A DNA stretch of 33,383 nucleotides from CAYLZW01 sp964388085 (GTDB lineage: Bacteria; Myxococcota; UBA727; CAYLZW01). Every line of letters begins with the position of its first letter. Within the stretch, counting starts at the first letter, position 1. A program made the position numbers and the translations under genes. The notes under the pieces were generated by a model. The model was not told the DNA's origin. It saw nothing but the letters and a program-made list of their open reading frames with translations, and did no database searches. The DNA lies in contig CAYLZW010000032.1 in assembly GCA_964388085.1 (NCBI GenBank), positions 1 through 33,383 on the forward strand, in the 5' to 3' direction. This document shows positions 23,001 through 30,873 of this stretch, in pieces.

Positions 23001-25322
23001 CTAGAAGGTCGCCTTCACGCCGGCGCTGGGGATGAGCGGCAGGCCCTTCACCTCGGTGAAGGCCGCGTAGTCACTCGAGTACACGAGGTCCTCGGTCGCG
23101 TTGTTGCCGAGGAAGGAGTCGAGGACCGAGTGCGCGTTCACGAGGTCAGCATAGAGCACCACCTCGAGCCAGGGCAGCAGCGCCGACCAATCGAGCCGCA
23201 GGTCGAGCGCCTGGAAGGTCTCGAAGCGCGCCGAGCTCTTGGCGGCGTAGTACGGCAGATACTGCCCGGCGTCGGCGTCGAAGATGCCGCCCACGACGGG
23301 CGTGTAGGGCATTCCGGTGGCGATCCGATAGCGGCCGCCGACGCGAAAGCCCCAGCCGAGGTTCACCTGGCCCACCAGCGCGAGCAGGTGCGTGGTGTCG
23401 CCTTCGTTGGCGTAGGGGTAGGGCACCGAGAAGGCCGCGTTGCCATCGCGCAGCTCGTGCCGCGCGAGCGTGTAGCTGACCCAGCCATAGCCGAGGTCGG
23501 ACGCCGCCAGGCGAAACAACAGCTCCACGCCGTTCGAGAGCTGCGCCGCCGTCATCGCGACGGGCGACGCCAGCGGATCGAGGGACGCGGGGAAGGTCGG
23601 CGCCCGGATGGGCACGTGATCGCGCAGGATGCTGAACACCGTCGTCGAGAACGTGCCGACGTCGCCGAAGGACTGCTCGAAGCCGGCCTGCAGGTGCAGC
23701 GCCTTCGAGGGCTCGAGCAAGCGGCCGTAGCGGCGGGCGGCGACGAGGTCTTCGGGATCGGGCGGGCGCGCGAACACGCCGGCGCCCGCCCGCACGGTGA
23801 GGCCGAAGGGCCCGCCGAGCACGTCGTAGCTGACGGCGGCGCGCGGCTCGATGGAGAGCATCGGCACGTCGCGGTACCAGTAGGCGTCGAAGCGGACGCC
23901 GGGCGTGAGCGAGAGCCCGTCGAGGGGCTCGAAGGTGCCTTCGCCGTACAGGCCGAGCGTGCCGCGAAGGGCCGTGTCCTCGTAGCGCTGGTCACGCACC
24001 TGCCCTTCGATGTCGGCGGCGGGGAGCTTCCACACGATGGGCGTCGCCCAGGCGCCGCCGAACTGCACGTAGTCGGCGCGCGCGGTGGCGTCGACGCCGA
24101 TGGCCACGCGCGTGTCGTCATCGCGCCACACGACCTCGTCGCGCAGCTGCGCCTCGAAGGTGTCCCGTGAGCGGCGCTCATAGCCCTGCCGCACGTCGTG
24201 CAGCCGCCGCTCGTAGCCGATCATGGGCGTGAGCGTGTGCGTGAAGCCGCCGCCGAGCAGGTGGCGATAGCGCATGCCGACGCGCGCGAAGTCGCTGTCG
24301 CGCGCCTCCTCGTAGGGCTCCGCCGTCGGCGAAGGATCGCGCGCGTACAGCTCGCGGTCTCCTGAGCCGAAGGCGAACACGACGAGCTCGTGCCCGGCGG
24401 TCACGTCCCAGTCGAGCTTGAGCTGGTAGTCCCAGTAGGTCGGGATGAGCATGACGTCGTCACCCGTGCCCGAGATGGCGCGCTGCGCGCCGCGGATGGC
24501 GTCGAGGTAGCTGCGGCGCGCGCTCACGCCGACGGCCGCGTCCTCGCCCATGGGCACGCCGACGTAGGCGCCGCCGTCGATGACGTCGAGCTTCGCCATG
24601 CCGTGGATGTCGTCGGTGGGGAGCTTCTTGGTGTGCAGCACCACGAGGCCGCCGGTGGCGCGCCCGTAGCGCGCGGAGAAGGCGCCCGGCACGAGCTCGA
24701 CGCTGTCGACGAACGGGATGTTGATGACCGAGGTGGAGCCGGTGAAGTGGTAGAGGTCGGGAATCTCGAAGTCGTCGACGTAGACGGCCGTGTCCTCGGG
24801 GCGCGCGCCACGCACGAACAGCGAGCCCTGGCTGCGCTTCACGCGCCCCATGCCGGGCAGCGTCTCCACCGCCTTGGCGGGGTCGCCGTAGGTGCCGGGC
24901 ATCTCGTTCACCTCGCGACCGGAGATGCGATGGACGCCGCGAGCGCGCTCGGCGTCGCTGCGCCGCTCGCGGATCCGGGTGGTCGCGTCCTCGTCACCGT
25001 TCGGAGTCAAGTAGACGTCGAGCTTCAGCGTCTTGCCGTCGGCCGGCGCCGGCAGCGCGAGCGCGAGCGCGTCATAGCCGGGCGACTCGACCGAGAGCGT
25101 CACGGTCGCCGGCACCCCGGTGCCCGGCAGCTCGAGCACGAACTGGCCGTTCTCGTCGCTGAGCGCCTCACCCTCGAGCTCCATCAAGTAGAGCAGCGCC
25201 GCGGGGACGGGCTCGCGCGTGCCCTTCGCGCGCACGATGCCCTCGATGGAGCGCGCGCTCGCGACCTGCGCGAGGAGGAGAGGCAGGGCGACGGAGAGCG
25301 CGAGGAGGGTTGGGCGGGCCAC
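23001..25322 (-). CDS. TonB-dependent outer-membrane receptor with N-terminal carboxypeptidase-regulatory-like domain
   Basis: 773 residues from GTG 25322 with a signal peptide (LLALSVALPLLLAQVASA). Residues 25-110 form a carboxypeptidase-regulatory-like beta sandwich (IEGIVRAKGTREPVPAALLYL, then LSDENGQFVLELPGTG). Residues about 125-240 are the plug domain: GREVNEMPGTYGDPAKAVETLPG, then SLFVRGARPEDTAVYVDDFEIPDLYHF and SVELVPGAFSARYGRATGG. The rest is a 22-strand-type barrel ending in A-G-V-K-A-T-F. This domain order is typical of receptors importing large substrates such as siderophores, glycans or peptides; the ligand is unknown. It is followed after 6 bases by SGNH paralogue B, so receptor and hydrolase are co-expressed. 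It is divergent from a small DUF4177 gene across 41 bases. Confidence 0.9.
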   Translation of the reverse strand: MARPTLLALSVALPLLLAQVASARSIEGIVRAKGTREPVPAALLYLMELEGEALSDENGQFVLELPGTGVPATVTLSVESPGYDALALALPAPADGKTLKLDVYLTPNGDEDATTRIRERRSDAERARGVHRISGREVNEMPGTYGDPAKAVETLPGMGRVKRSQGSLFVRGARPEDTAVYVDDFEIPDLYHFTGSTSVINIPFVDSVELVPGAFSARYGRATGGLVVLHTKKLPTDDIHGMAKLDVIDGGAYVGVPMGEDAAVGVSARRSYLDAIRGAQRAISGTGDDVMLIPTYWDYQLKLDWDVTAGHELVVFAFGSGDRELYARDPSPTAEPYEEARDSDFARVGMRYRHLLGGGFTHTLTPMIGYERRLHDVRQGYERRSRDTFEAQLRDEVVWRDDDTRVAIGVDATARADYVQFGGAWATPIVWKLPAADIEGQVRDQRYEDTALRGTLGLYGEGTFEPLDGLSLTPGVRFDAYWYRDVPMLSIEPRAAVSYDVLGGPFGLTVRAGAGVFARPPDPEDLVAARRYGRLLEPSKALHLQAGFEQSFGDVGTFSTTVFSILRDHVPIRAPTFPASLDPLASPVAMTAAQLSNGVELLFRLAASDLGYGWVSYTLARHELRDGNAAFSVPYPYANEGDTTHLLALVGQVNLGWGFRVGGRYRIATGMPYTPVVGGIFDADAGQYLPYYAAKSSARFETFQALDLRLDWSALLPWLEVVLYADLVNAHSVLDSFLGNNATEDLVYSSDYAAFTEVKGLPLIPSAGVKATF

Positions 25323-25363
25323 AGGGTCTTTTGCCGCTGTCGTCGGCCTATTGGCAAGGTGCT

Positions 25364-25570
25364 ATGCCACCCGCCATGCGGATCACGGAGTTCAAGGTGG
25401 TCGAGACCAGCACGGTCACCGACGAGGGCCTCACGCGGGTGCTGAACGATTGGTCACGGCAGGGCTGGGTCTACGACGGCATGAGCTTCGTGCCGAATGA
25501 GGCCTCGAAGCGCCCGCGGATGGCGTTCGTGATCTTCACGCGTGAAGTCGAAGTGGACGACGACGCGTAG
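25364..25570 (+). CDS. DUF4177-family small protein
   Basis: 68 residues from ATG 25364 (AAGG 4 bases upstream); ATG 25376 would give 64. The pattern F-K-V-V-E-T ... L-x-R-V-L-N-D-W-S-R-Q-G-W-V-Y-D-G-M ... F-V-I-F-T-R-E matches the DUF4177 alpha/beta fold (Y/F-K-V-V ... L-N-x-x-G-x-x-G-W-E-L). Function in the family is unknown; it is a small soluble protein, often encoded alone. It is divergent from the TonB receptor gene and followed by 195 bases without a gene. Confidence 0.8.
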   Translation: MPPAMRITEFKVVETSTVTDEGLTRVLNDWSRQGWVYDGMSFVPNEASKRPRMAFVIFTREVEVDDDA

Positions 25571-25765
25571 CGCCGAGCACAGAGCCGTGGTCGCTGCCGT
25601 GTGGTCGGCGCGGTGACGAACCGAAGCCGATCGTGAGCTCCCGACGGGCCAAAAATTTGGACCCCGATCGCCCCGGGTGCACGATGGCTCCACCTGGAAC
25701 CCCCATGCCGAAGGCGGCGCCGGCCTCCCCCGAGCGGCCACCTCCTCCGGCGAGGAGCACACCCC
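25571..25765. promoter_or_regulatory. Non-coding gap with an AT-rich palindrome, possible promoter region of the PilZ-AMIN gene
   Basis: This gap holds no convincing gene. The striking element is CCAAAAATTTGG at 25649-25660, a 12-base near-perfect palindrome (central AA) in otherwise GC-rich DNA. It lies about 105 bases before the PilZ-AMIN ATG and could be a protein-binding site or part of a promoter. A GAGGAG ribosome site is present 8 to 13 bases before that ATG. Confidence 0.3.
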
Positions 25766-27634
25766 ATGGCGAACAGCCGCCTGAGTCCCCGCGCGTCCTT
25801 CTTCGCCGAGGTCGACGTCCTCTGCGCCGCCGAGGCCATGCCGCAGCGTGTCTGGGGCCAGAACCTCTCGGAGACAGGCGTCTTCCTGCAGACGACGAAG
25901 CCCTTTCACCCGGGGGACCGCCTCTCGCTGCGCTTCGACATCGCTGAGAGCGAAGTGCACGTGCGCGCGGCCGAGGTCGTGTGGGTCAAACCCTTCGAGC
26001 CCATCAACGTCGACGGGACGCTGCCGGGAGTCGGCGTGCGCTTCCTCTCCGTCGACCCGCCCACGCGAGCGGCCATTCGCCGCTACGTGCACAGAGCCAT
26101 TCCACAAGAGGAGAGCGACGTGCCGACGCCGCCGCCCGAAGCGGATGTGCCGCAAGGAGATTTCATGTCGCTCGAGTCCTTGAAGCCGCTGTCGTTGCCC
26201 CCCTTCGAGTCCCTGTCCGAGCGTCCGGCGTTTCATGACGTCTTCGAGGACACACGAGCGCCGCGCGCGGACGACACGGCGGTCGATCATCGGGTCCCGG
26301 ATCTCGCGGCCCTGCACGACAGCACCCTGCCGAGTGAGCGCACCTCGCCGCCGGACGACTCTCTGCTCGAGGCCACCGAGCCGCCGCACGAGCACGCTCA
26401 ACCCGACGTCGAGCATCCGCTCTCCGGCTGGCGCTTCGAGGTCGTGCCGGAGCAGCCCGCCGAGGTCATGCCCGCCGAGGTCATGCCGCCGCCGGACCCG
26501 TCCTTCTCCCTCGACGACGACGAGCCGGAGCTGAACGACACGCTGCCGCCTCCGGCGGAGACGCTGCCACCCTACGCCATCTCGCTGGCGCCCTATGACG
26601 CCATGAGCGAGCCCGTCCCCGTGGCGACGCGCACCGGCTTCTCCTTCGAGGACGAGCAGCCGGGGCCGAAGGGTAGGATGCCCGCGCCGGTGAGCCTCAC
26701 GCCGAGAGCGCGTCCCGAGCCGTCCGCGAAGGTCCCTGCCAAGGCGCCGCCGAGCCCGCCGCCGATCACCGAGCTGCCGTCGGAGCTGGCCAACGAGGGC
26801 TTCACCGCCACTTTGGCGCCGCTCGAGAAGCAGGAGAGAGGGCCCGACGTCTTCGAGCTCGCCGCGCACGAGAAGGTCGACCAGGCGTTCTTCGACGGCA
26901 AGCTGAGCGTCGTCGAGCTCCCGCAGCTCGAGCCGCGCGGGGTGGACTCCACGTCGACGCGAAGGCTGCGCGTCGCGTGGGCGGCAGGCCTACTGCTCGC
27001 GGGCGGCGGGCTCGGGGTGTGGATGGGTTACGAGCCCCTGCCCGAGCTCCCCGCCGTCGCGGCGGCGGAGCACGCGGAGCAGCAGCCGGCCGAGCGCGTG
27101 CTGACGGTGTTGCCGGCTCCCGCGGTGAAGTCGGTCGCCGAGGCCGAGGCGGAGCTCGTCGCGCTGCCGGCGCCCTCCGCCGCGCCCGTCGAGCAGCCCC
27201 CTGCAGCGGCGTCGACGACGGCACCCTCCGTACCCTCCGTACCGATCGTCTCGCCCGAGGTCATCGCGACCTCGGCGTCCGGCAAGCTGCCGCGCAAGCC
27301 GGAGGTAGAGCTCACGAACGCGGTGGCCGTCGCCGACGCGAGCCCGTCGTCGGTGCGCGTCGAGTACGGCCGGGTGACGATCCCGCTCGAGGGAGGGCGC
27401 GTCGCGCGCAGCTTCGGGCTCGAGAACCCGCCGCGCGTGGTGGTGGACCTCGTCGACGCGACCCTGCCGAGCGAGAAGGCGCAAGAGCTCGGCGAGAAGG
27501 GCGTCGAGCGCGTGCGCTTCGGCCGGCCGGACCCGGTGCACGTGCGCGTGGTCGTCGAGCTCTCCAGCGACGGGATGCCGGAGGGCATCACGACGCTGAA
27601 GAAGGCCTCGACGCTGTCGGTCGCTTGGCGTTAG
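25766..27634 (+). CDS. PilZ domain - transmembrane - AMIN domain fusion protein
   Basis: 622 residues. Residues 1-110 are a PilZ domain: R5-L-S-P-R9 fits the RxxxR motif and NLSETGVFL fits (D/N)xSxxG, so cyclic di-GMP binding is likely. The strands continue with GDRLSLRFDI and a closing GVGVRFLSV. Residues 110-395 are Pro/Glu-rich and acidic, probably disordered. One membrane helix lies at about 403-425 (VAWAAGLLLAGGGLGVWMG), preceded by Arg residues, which puts the N terminus in the cytoplasm. A Pro/Ala/Val-rich periplasmic linker leads to a C-terminal AMIN domain (about 525-622: VRVEYGRVTIPLEGGRVARSF, NPPRVVVDLVDA, VRFGRPDPVHVRVVVEL). AMIN domains target amidases and PilQ secretins to peptidoglycan. 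The protein could transmit a c-di-GMP signal across the inner membrane to the cell wall or pilus. Confidence 0.85.
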   Translation: MANSRLSPRASFFAEVDVLCAAEAMPQRVWGQNLSETGVFLQTTKPFHPGDRLSLRFDIAESEVHVRAAEVVWVKPFEPINVDGTLPGVGVRFLSVDPPTRAAIRRYVHRAIPQEESDVPTPPPEADVPQGDFMSLESLKPLSLPPFESLSERPAFHDVFEDTRAPRADDTAVDHRVPDLAALHDSTLPSERTSPPDDSLLEATEPPHEHAQPDVEHPLSGWRFEVVPEQPAEVMPAEVMPPPDPSFSLDDDEPELNDTLPPPAETLPPYAISLAPYDAMSEPVPVATRTGFSFEDEQPGPKGRMPAPVSLTPRARPEPSAKVPAKAPPSPPPITELPSELANEGFTATLAPLEKQERGPDVFELAAHEKVDQAFFDGKLSVVELPQLEPRGVDSTSTRRLRVAWAAGLLLAGGGLGVWMGYEPLPELPAVAAAEHAEQQPAERVLTVLPAPAVKSVAEAEAELVALPAPSAAPVEQPPAAASTTAPSVPSVPIVSPEVIATSASGKLPRKPEVELTNAVAVADASPSSVRVEYGRVTIPLEGGRVARSFGLENPPRVVVDLVDATLPSEKAQELGEKGVERVRFGRPDPVHVRVVVELSSDGMPEGITTLKKASTLSVAWR

Positions 27635-27663
27635 GGCGGCTCGCGCAGCGGGCGATCAGACCA

Positions 27664-28218
27664 TCAGCCGTCGACGTCCATCTGGAAGGAGCCGCTGGCG
27701 CTGGTGTCGAGCGACGAGCCGGACAGGTCGCCCTCGTGGCTCCACACGTCGTAGCTCACCTCGACCGTATTGGCGTCGACGTCCTCGAGCACGAGCGAGA
27801 TCTCCTGCGCCGTGGCGTCATAGTGCTCGCCCTCGAACGTGTCCGAGCAGCCGGCGCCGGACACTACGCTCGGGTCGTCGGCCGTGAAGGTGTGCGCGAC
27901 CCCGCGCGGGAGGTTCACGAACGCTTCCGGATCGTTCACCCACAACAGCACGAACGCGGTGCCCCGGCCGGTCTCGCCGTCGATGCGGATCTCACTGCCG
28001 TAATCGGCGAGGTAGCCGGTGCCGACGCCGTCGCCCGCCAGCCCGCTGATGGGGCCGATGTCGCCGTCGAGCGTCGCGTCGTGCAGCGCCACCTGGCCGG
28101 GCTCGAGCTGACGAACCGTCTCGAAGCCGTCGACGTTCAGGTTGTCGTAGGTGCGCTCGACCGAGCAGGCGGCGAGCAGCGGGAGCGAGAGAGAAGCGAG
28201 GAGCAGCGGGCGCAGCAT
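27664..28218 (-). CDS. Putative lipoprotein of unknown function
   Basis: 184 residues with a good lipobox (L-L-A-A-C, Cys18) after a short hydrophobic core, so a lipoprotein. The mature part is acidic and strand-rich with two Cys (Cys18 lipidated; another in G-A-G-C-S), ending in S-G-S-F-Q-M-D-V-D-G. No family is recognised. It is convergent with the PilZ-AMIN gene (29-base gap) and 184 bases downstream of the 66-aa gene on the same strand. Confidence 0.75.
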   Translation of the reverse strand: MLRPLLLASLSLPLLAACSVERTYDNLNVDGFETVRQLEPGQVALHDATLDGDIGPISGLAGDGVGTGYLADYGSEIRIDGETGRGTAFVLLWVNDPEAFVNLPRGVAHTFTADDPSVVSGAGCSDTFEGEHYDATAQEISLVLEDVDANTVEVSYDVWSHEGDLSGSSLDTSASGSFQMDVDG

Positions 28219-28335
28219 GGGACCCCCAGGGGCAAGCGTGACGCCGCGCGGACACGGCGCGTCGATGGTAGCTCATTCTGTGCCACGCGCTCTCGGCCGG
28301 CGCCACCGCCGGATCCCAATCGATCGCACACAGGT

Positions 28336-28400
28336 GGCACACCGGCGCACCTCGCGACGTGGCGTCCGCCGACGTGACCTGGCGGTGGGAGCGGTGTGCC
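28336..28400 (-). terminator. Possible structured terminator after the 66-aa gene
   Basis: GGCACACC at 28336-28343 and GGTGTGCC at 28393-28400 are exact 8-bp inverted complements, and the 49 bases between contain further short GC-rich dyads. It begins 2 bases after the 66-aa gene's stop on the minus strand. There is no T-run, so the call is tentative. Confidence 0.3.
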
Positions 28401-28402
28401 GC

Positions 28403-28603
28403 CTACTGCACCTCGAGACCCTCCCGCCCGTCCTCCAGCAGCAGCGCGAGGACCTCGGTCAGCCGGTCGCGGTGCGCCTTGAGGCCCTCGCGGAATGACT
28501 GCTTGTCGGTGTTCGCGATCTCGTAGCTGAGGTCCGCGAGCACGCTCTCCAGCGTCTGCTGGAGGGCCTCGGCCTGCGGCGTGCTGAGCTGCAGCTTTGT
28601 CAT
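28403..28603 (-). CDS. Small conserved-looking helical protein, 66 aa, unknown function
   Basis: 66 residues from ATG 28603, fixed by an AAGGAGG ribosome site 5 bases upstream; the longer open frame to 28681 is Arg-rich and unlikely to be coding. The sequence is almost wholly helical: QAEALQQTLESVLADLSYEIANTDKQSFREGLKAHRDRLTEVLALL. The pattern L-x-x-x-L-S-x-E-I-A-x-T-D-x-x-x-x-R-x-x-L-K-x-x-R-D-x-L is one I associate with small uncharacterised bacterial proteins, but no function is known to me. It is divergent from the zinc-ribbon gene across 107 bases. Confidence 0.75.
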   Translation of the reverse strand: MTKLQLSTPQAEALQQTLESVLADLSYEIANTDKQSFREGLKAHRDRLTEVLALLLEDGREGLEVQ

Positions 28604-28710
28604 GCGGCGCCTCCTTGGCTGGCTCCTCCGCAGGCTGTGCATGCGCCGCGCCACGTGGCAGAGAGTCCTTCGAGCACGCACACCTTGGCGTGCCTTTGGA
28701 GTCGTGAAGA

Positions 28711-29346
28711 GTGCCGCTGTCCTTCTGCCCTGCGTGCAAACGCGCCTTCGATGGCGATGCCTGCTTTGCCTGCGGCTATGAGACGCCCGAGGTGGAGATC
28801 GACATCGACATCGACGTCGACGATCTCGCCACGCGTGACCCGGCGGACGAGCTCGAGCGCGGCTTCTTCGACAGCCCGGTGACGAACGCCGGCGACAAGG
28901 ACGTCGAGGCTCCCGCCGAGGTCATCGAGGACCTGCCGCTGAGCGAGCTCTTGCAGGGCGTGGCCAGCCTGCGCGAGCAGGTGCGCATCATCGGGGAGGC
29001 GCTGGAGCTCGAGGGCAGGTTCACCGAGGCGCGTACCCTCGAGCGCGCGCTCGAGGTGCTCGCCAACCCGCAGCTCGTCATCGTCGAGGGCGGCGCGCAC
29101 GCCGAGGGCATCGGCACCGACGTGCAAGACGGCGACGAGCGCATCCGCGACGAGTCCGCGGTCGTCGAAACGCTCGACCTCGGCGAGCTGCTGCAAGGCA
29201 AAAAGCGCCTCTCATCGAAGGTGGGCTACATCGCGGACGCGCTGACCGACGAGGGGCGGGTGGGCGAGGCGGCCATCCTCTTGCGGATGAAGCTCGCCCT
29301 CGAGCGCCTCGACGCCGCCAAGAGCGAGCTCGACGGACGACTCTGA
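28711..29346 (+). CDS. Zinc-ribbon protein with acidic linker and two helical repeats, unknown function
   Basis: 211 residues from a GTG start. The N terminus has two Cys pairs (F-C-P-A-C-K and C-F-A-C-G-Y-E), a compact zinc ribbon. An acidic Ile/Asp repeat follows (EIDIDIDVDDL, from a GACATC-like hexamer at 28797-28820). Two related helical segments share a motif: DLPLSELLQGVASLREQVRIIGEAL at about 80-105 and DLGELLQGKKRLSSKVGYIADAL at about 155-180, both with E-L-L-Q-G and a following E-G-R-x-x-E-A. This looks like an internal duplication. It is probably a cytoplasmic protein; no known family is recognised. Confidence 0.7.
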   Translation: MPLSFCPACKRAFDGDACFACGYETPEVEIDIDIDVDDLATRDPADELERGFFDSPVTNAGDKDVEAPAEVIEDLPLSELLQGVASLREQVRIIGEALELEGRFTEARTLERALEVLANPQLVIVEGGAHAEGIGTDVQDGDERIRDESAVVETLDLGELLQGKKRLSSKVGYIADALTDEGRVGEAAILLRMKLALERLDAAKSELDGRL

Positions 29347-29422
29347 CGGTCGTGCTGCGGAGCGAAGCGTCGGCGGCGTGCGGTGTCCGAAGCGCGCGGG
29401 CGTGACGGGGTAGAGTCGAGCG

Positions 29423-29998
29423 GTGACCTTCCAGCGCGATCCCCGACCGTCGCTCGACGACGCCCTCGAGCGCCTGCTCGCCGACGTCATAGCCCGCGCA
29501 CCGGAGCTGACCGGCCTCGACGCGAGCGCGCTCCTCGTCGTCGCGGTGTCGGCGCACGGCCGCGCGGCGGCGTCGGTGCGTTCGCTCGACGACGTCGCCG
29601 CCCGTGTCAGCATCGCCGGCGTACGTCGGCGCGCCGAGATCGCGCTGCGCCCGCGCTTCTTTCTCGAGGGTGATCCGAGCCGGCGCCTCGGGACGCTCGT
29701 ACACGAGCTCCTGCACTTGAACCCGCGCGTGCCGGGCGCGTTGCTCGACGAGAGGCGCCACGAGGTCAGGGGCCACGACGAGCACGAACGGCAGGCCCAA
29801 GCCGTCGCCGAGCGCTGGCTCGACGGCGCCGATCTCTCGCTCTTGGCGCCGCTCGGTCACGAGGGCGAGGCGCTGATGCGGCAGTGGCGCGTTCGACCGG
29901 TGCCGGAGACGAGCAGCGAACGATTCGACGACGACGCGGTCTATTGTGCCCCCATCGTCATGCGGACTCCGCAGGAGCGGCGCACGGTCTGGTGGTAG
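29423..29998 (+). CDS. Putative metallopeptidase-like protein (HELLH)
   Basis: 191 residues from a GTG start. A helix with T-L-V-H94-E-L-L-H98-L-N gives a zinc-binding HExxH motif; a possible third ligand lies in the following R-R-H-E-V-R-G-H-D-E-H-E-R segment. No signal peptide is visible, so a cytoplasmic location is likely. The length and single HExxH recall SprT-like and other small zincins, but there is no clear family match. The last ~45 residues (FDDDAVYCAPIVMRTP) are not recognisable. The stop codon is 2 bases from the convergent end of the interrupted gene at 30001. Confidence 0.65.
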   Translation: MTFQRDPRPSLDDALERLLADVIARAPELTGLDASALLVVAVSAHGRAAASVRSLDDVAARVSIAGVRRRAEIALRPRFFLEGDPSRRLGTLVHELLHLNPRVPGALLDERRHEVRGHDEHERQAQAVAERWLDGADLSLLAPLGHEGEALMRQWRVRPVPETSSERFDDDAVYCAPIVMRTPQERRTVWW

Positions 29999-30715
29999 CG
30001 TCAATCGCGTGAGCCGCTCGACGGCAATCCACGCTCTCGGCGGCGCGAATTCACGAGCAGGAGAGGCACGAGGCCGAGCAGCGCAAAGACGTCGGCTCCC
30101 TGGGTCTGGCTGCAGCCACCGCCAGGCCCTTCCGCGGCGTCAGGCGCTCCGCCGTCGACGGCCCCGGCTTGCTCGTCGCCGTCCCCGTCGCCACTCTCGC
30201 CCGGACCTTCATCCCCTGTCGGGGGCGTATCGTCGCCGTCGTCGTCACACCAGCCTTCGCCCGGCTGTGCGTCTGCGGGCACCGTGAGCTCGATACACAC
30301 CGGCTCGCTCGGCGCGCTCTCGTTACCCCCTGCGTCAATGGCGACGACGCGATAGCAGTAGAAGCCGGACGTCGGTGCTTGCTGAAGACTCGGCCACCCC
30401 TCGACGCGAATCAGCGCGTCCTCCGGATGCGAATAGATGGCGTAGGCGATTACCCTGCCGTCATCCTCTACCTCGGGCTCGAGGCGTACGTTGAAATGAG
30501 GGTCGATCCAGCGATCGCACTCGGTGCCGGTGACGCCACCGGCGCGGTAGGTTGCGCTGGCCTGCACGCCGAGCACGGCCGGCGGCGAGGTGTCGGCGCC
30601 CGCTCCGACGGTGTACGCTTCGACGGCGCTGTCTCCGCCAATTGACGCCACCGCGCTCACGACGATGGAGCTGCCGGCGGCGAGATCACCGAGGGGGAGG
30701 CGCGTCAGGCAGTTA

Positions 30716-30873
30716 CCCCCGTGACCGCTTGCGGTGATGGTGTCCCGGCGCCGTGGATTTCGTTCGCTGGCAAGGCGCAGCGGAGGCGCGACCTCTTGGT
30801 CGTGCCGAGCACGCAACGCAGCCAGCGGGCGAAAGACCAAGCCAGGCGCCATCAATGCGAGTGGTCACGGGGG
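30716..30873. mobile_element. 158-bp MITE-like element, copy 1, flanked by TA
   Basis: Both ends read inward as CCCCCGTGACC (11 exact bases) and continue as imperfect terminal inverted repeats to about 21 bases (17 of 21 matching by my count). TA dinucleotides flank it at 30714-30715 and 30874-30875, the target duplication expected for Tc1/mariner-IS630-type transposition. It has no transposase gene, so it would need one in trans. The interior (30761-30838) forms a long imperfect hairpin and is nearly identical to copy 2. It lies inside the exported Fn3-like gene and shifts its frame. Confidence 0.8.
30761..30838. repeat. 78-bp conserved core of the element, copy 1
   Basis: It differs from 32833-32910 at 3 of 78 positions by direct comparison. 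It begins CGTTCGCTGGC and ends GCGAAAGACC. The centre is GACC-TCTT-GGTC, the tip of a hairpin; outer segments GCTGGC and GCCAGC extend the dyad. Confidence 0.9.

Noticed and set aside
22242..24170. 642-codon plus-strand frame opposite the SGNH and TonB receptor genes
   Set aside because: The composition is that of an antisense shadow; the minus strand has an SGNH core and plug/barrel motifs.
25649..25660. CCAAAAATTTGG palindrome as a specific operator
   Set aside because: It is distinctive in AT content but there is a single copy, no matching regulator gene nearby and no promoter boxes that can be placed with confidence; kept only as part of the gap description.
30001..30855. Treating the C-terminal half of the interrupted gene as an independent 284-aa gene
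   Set aside because: Its first ~45 residues are encoded by the miniature element, it lacks a signal peptide although it has an export-type sorting tail, and it joins the upstream half in frame when the element is removed.
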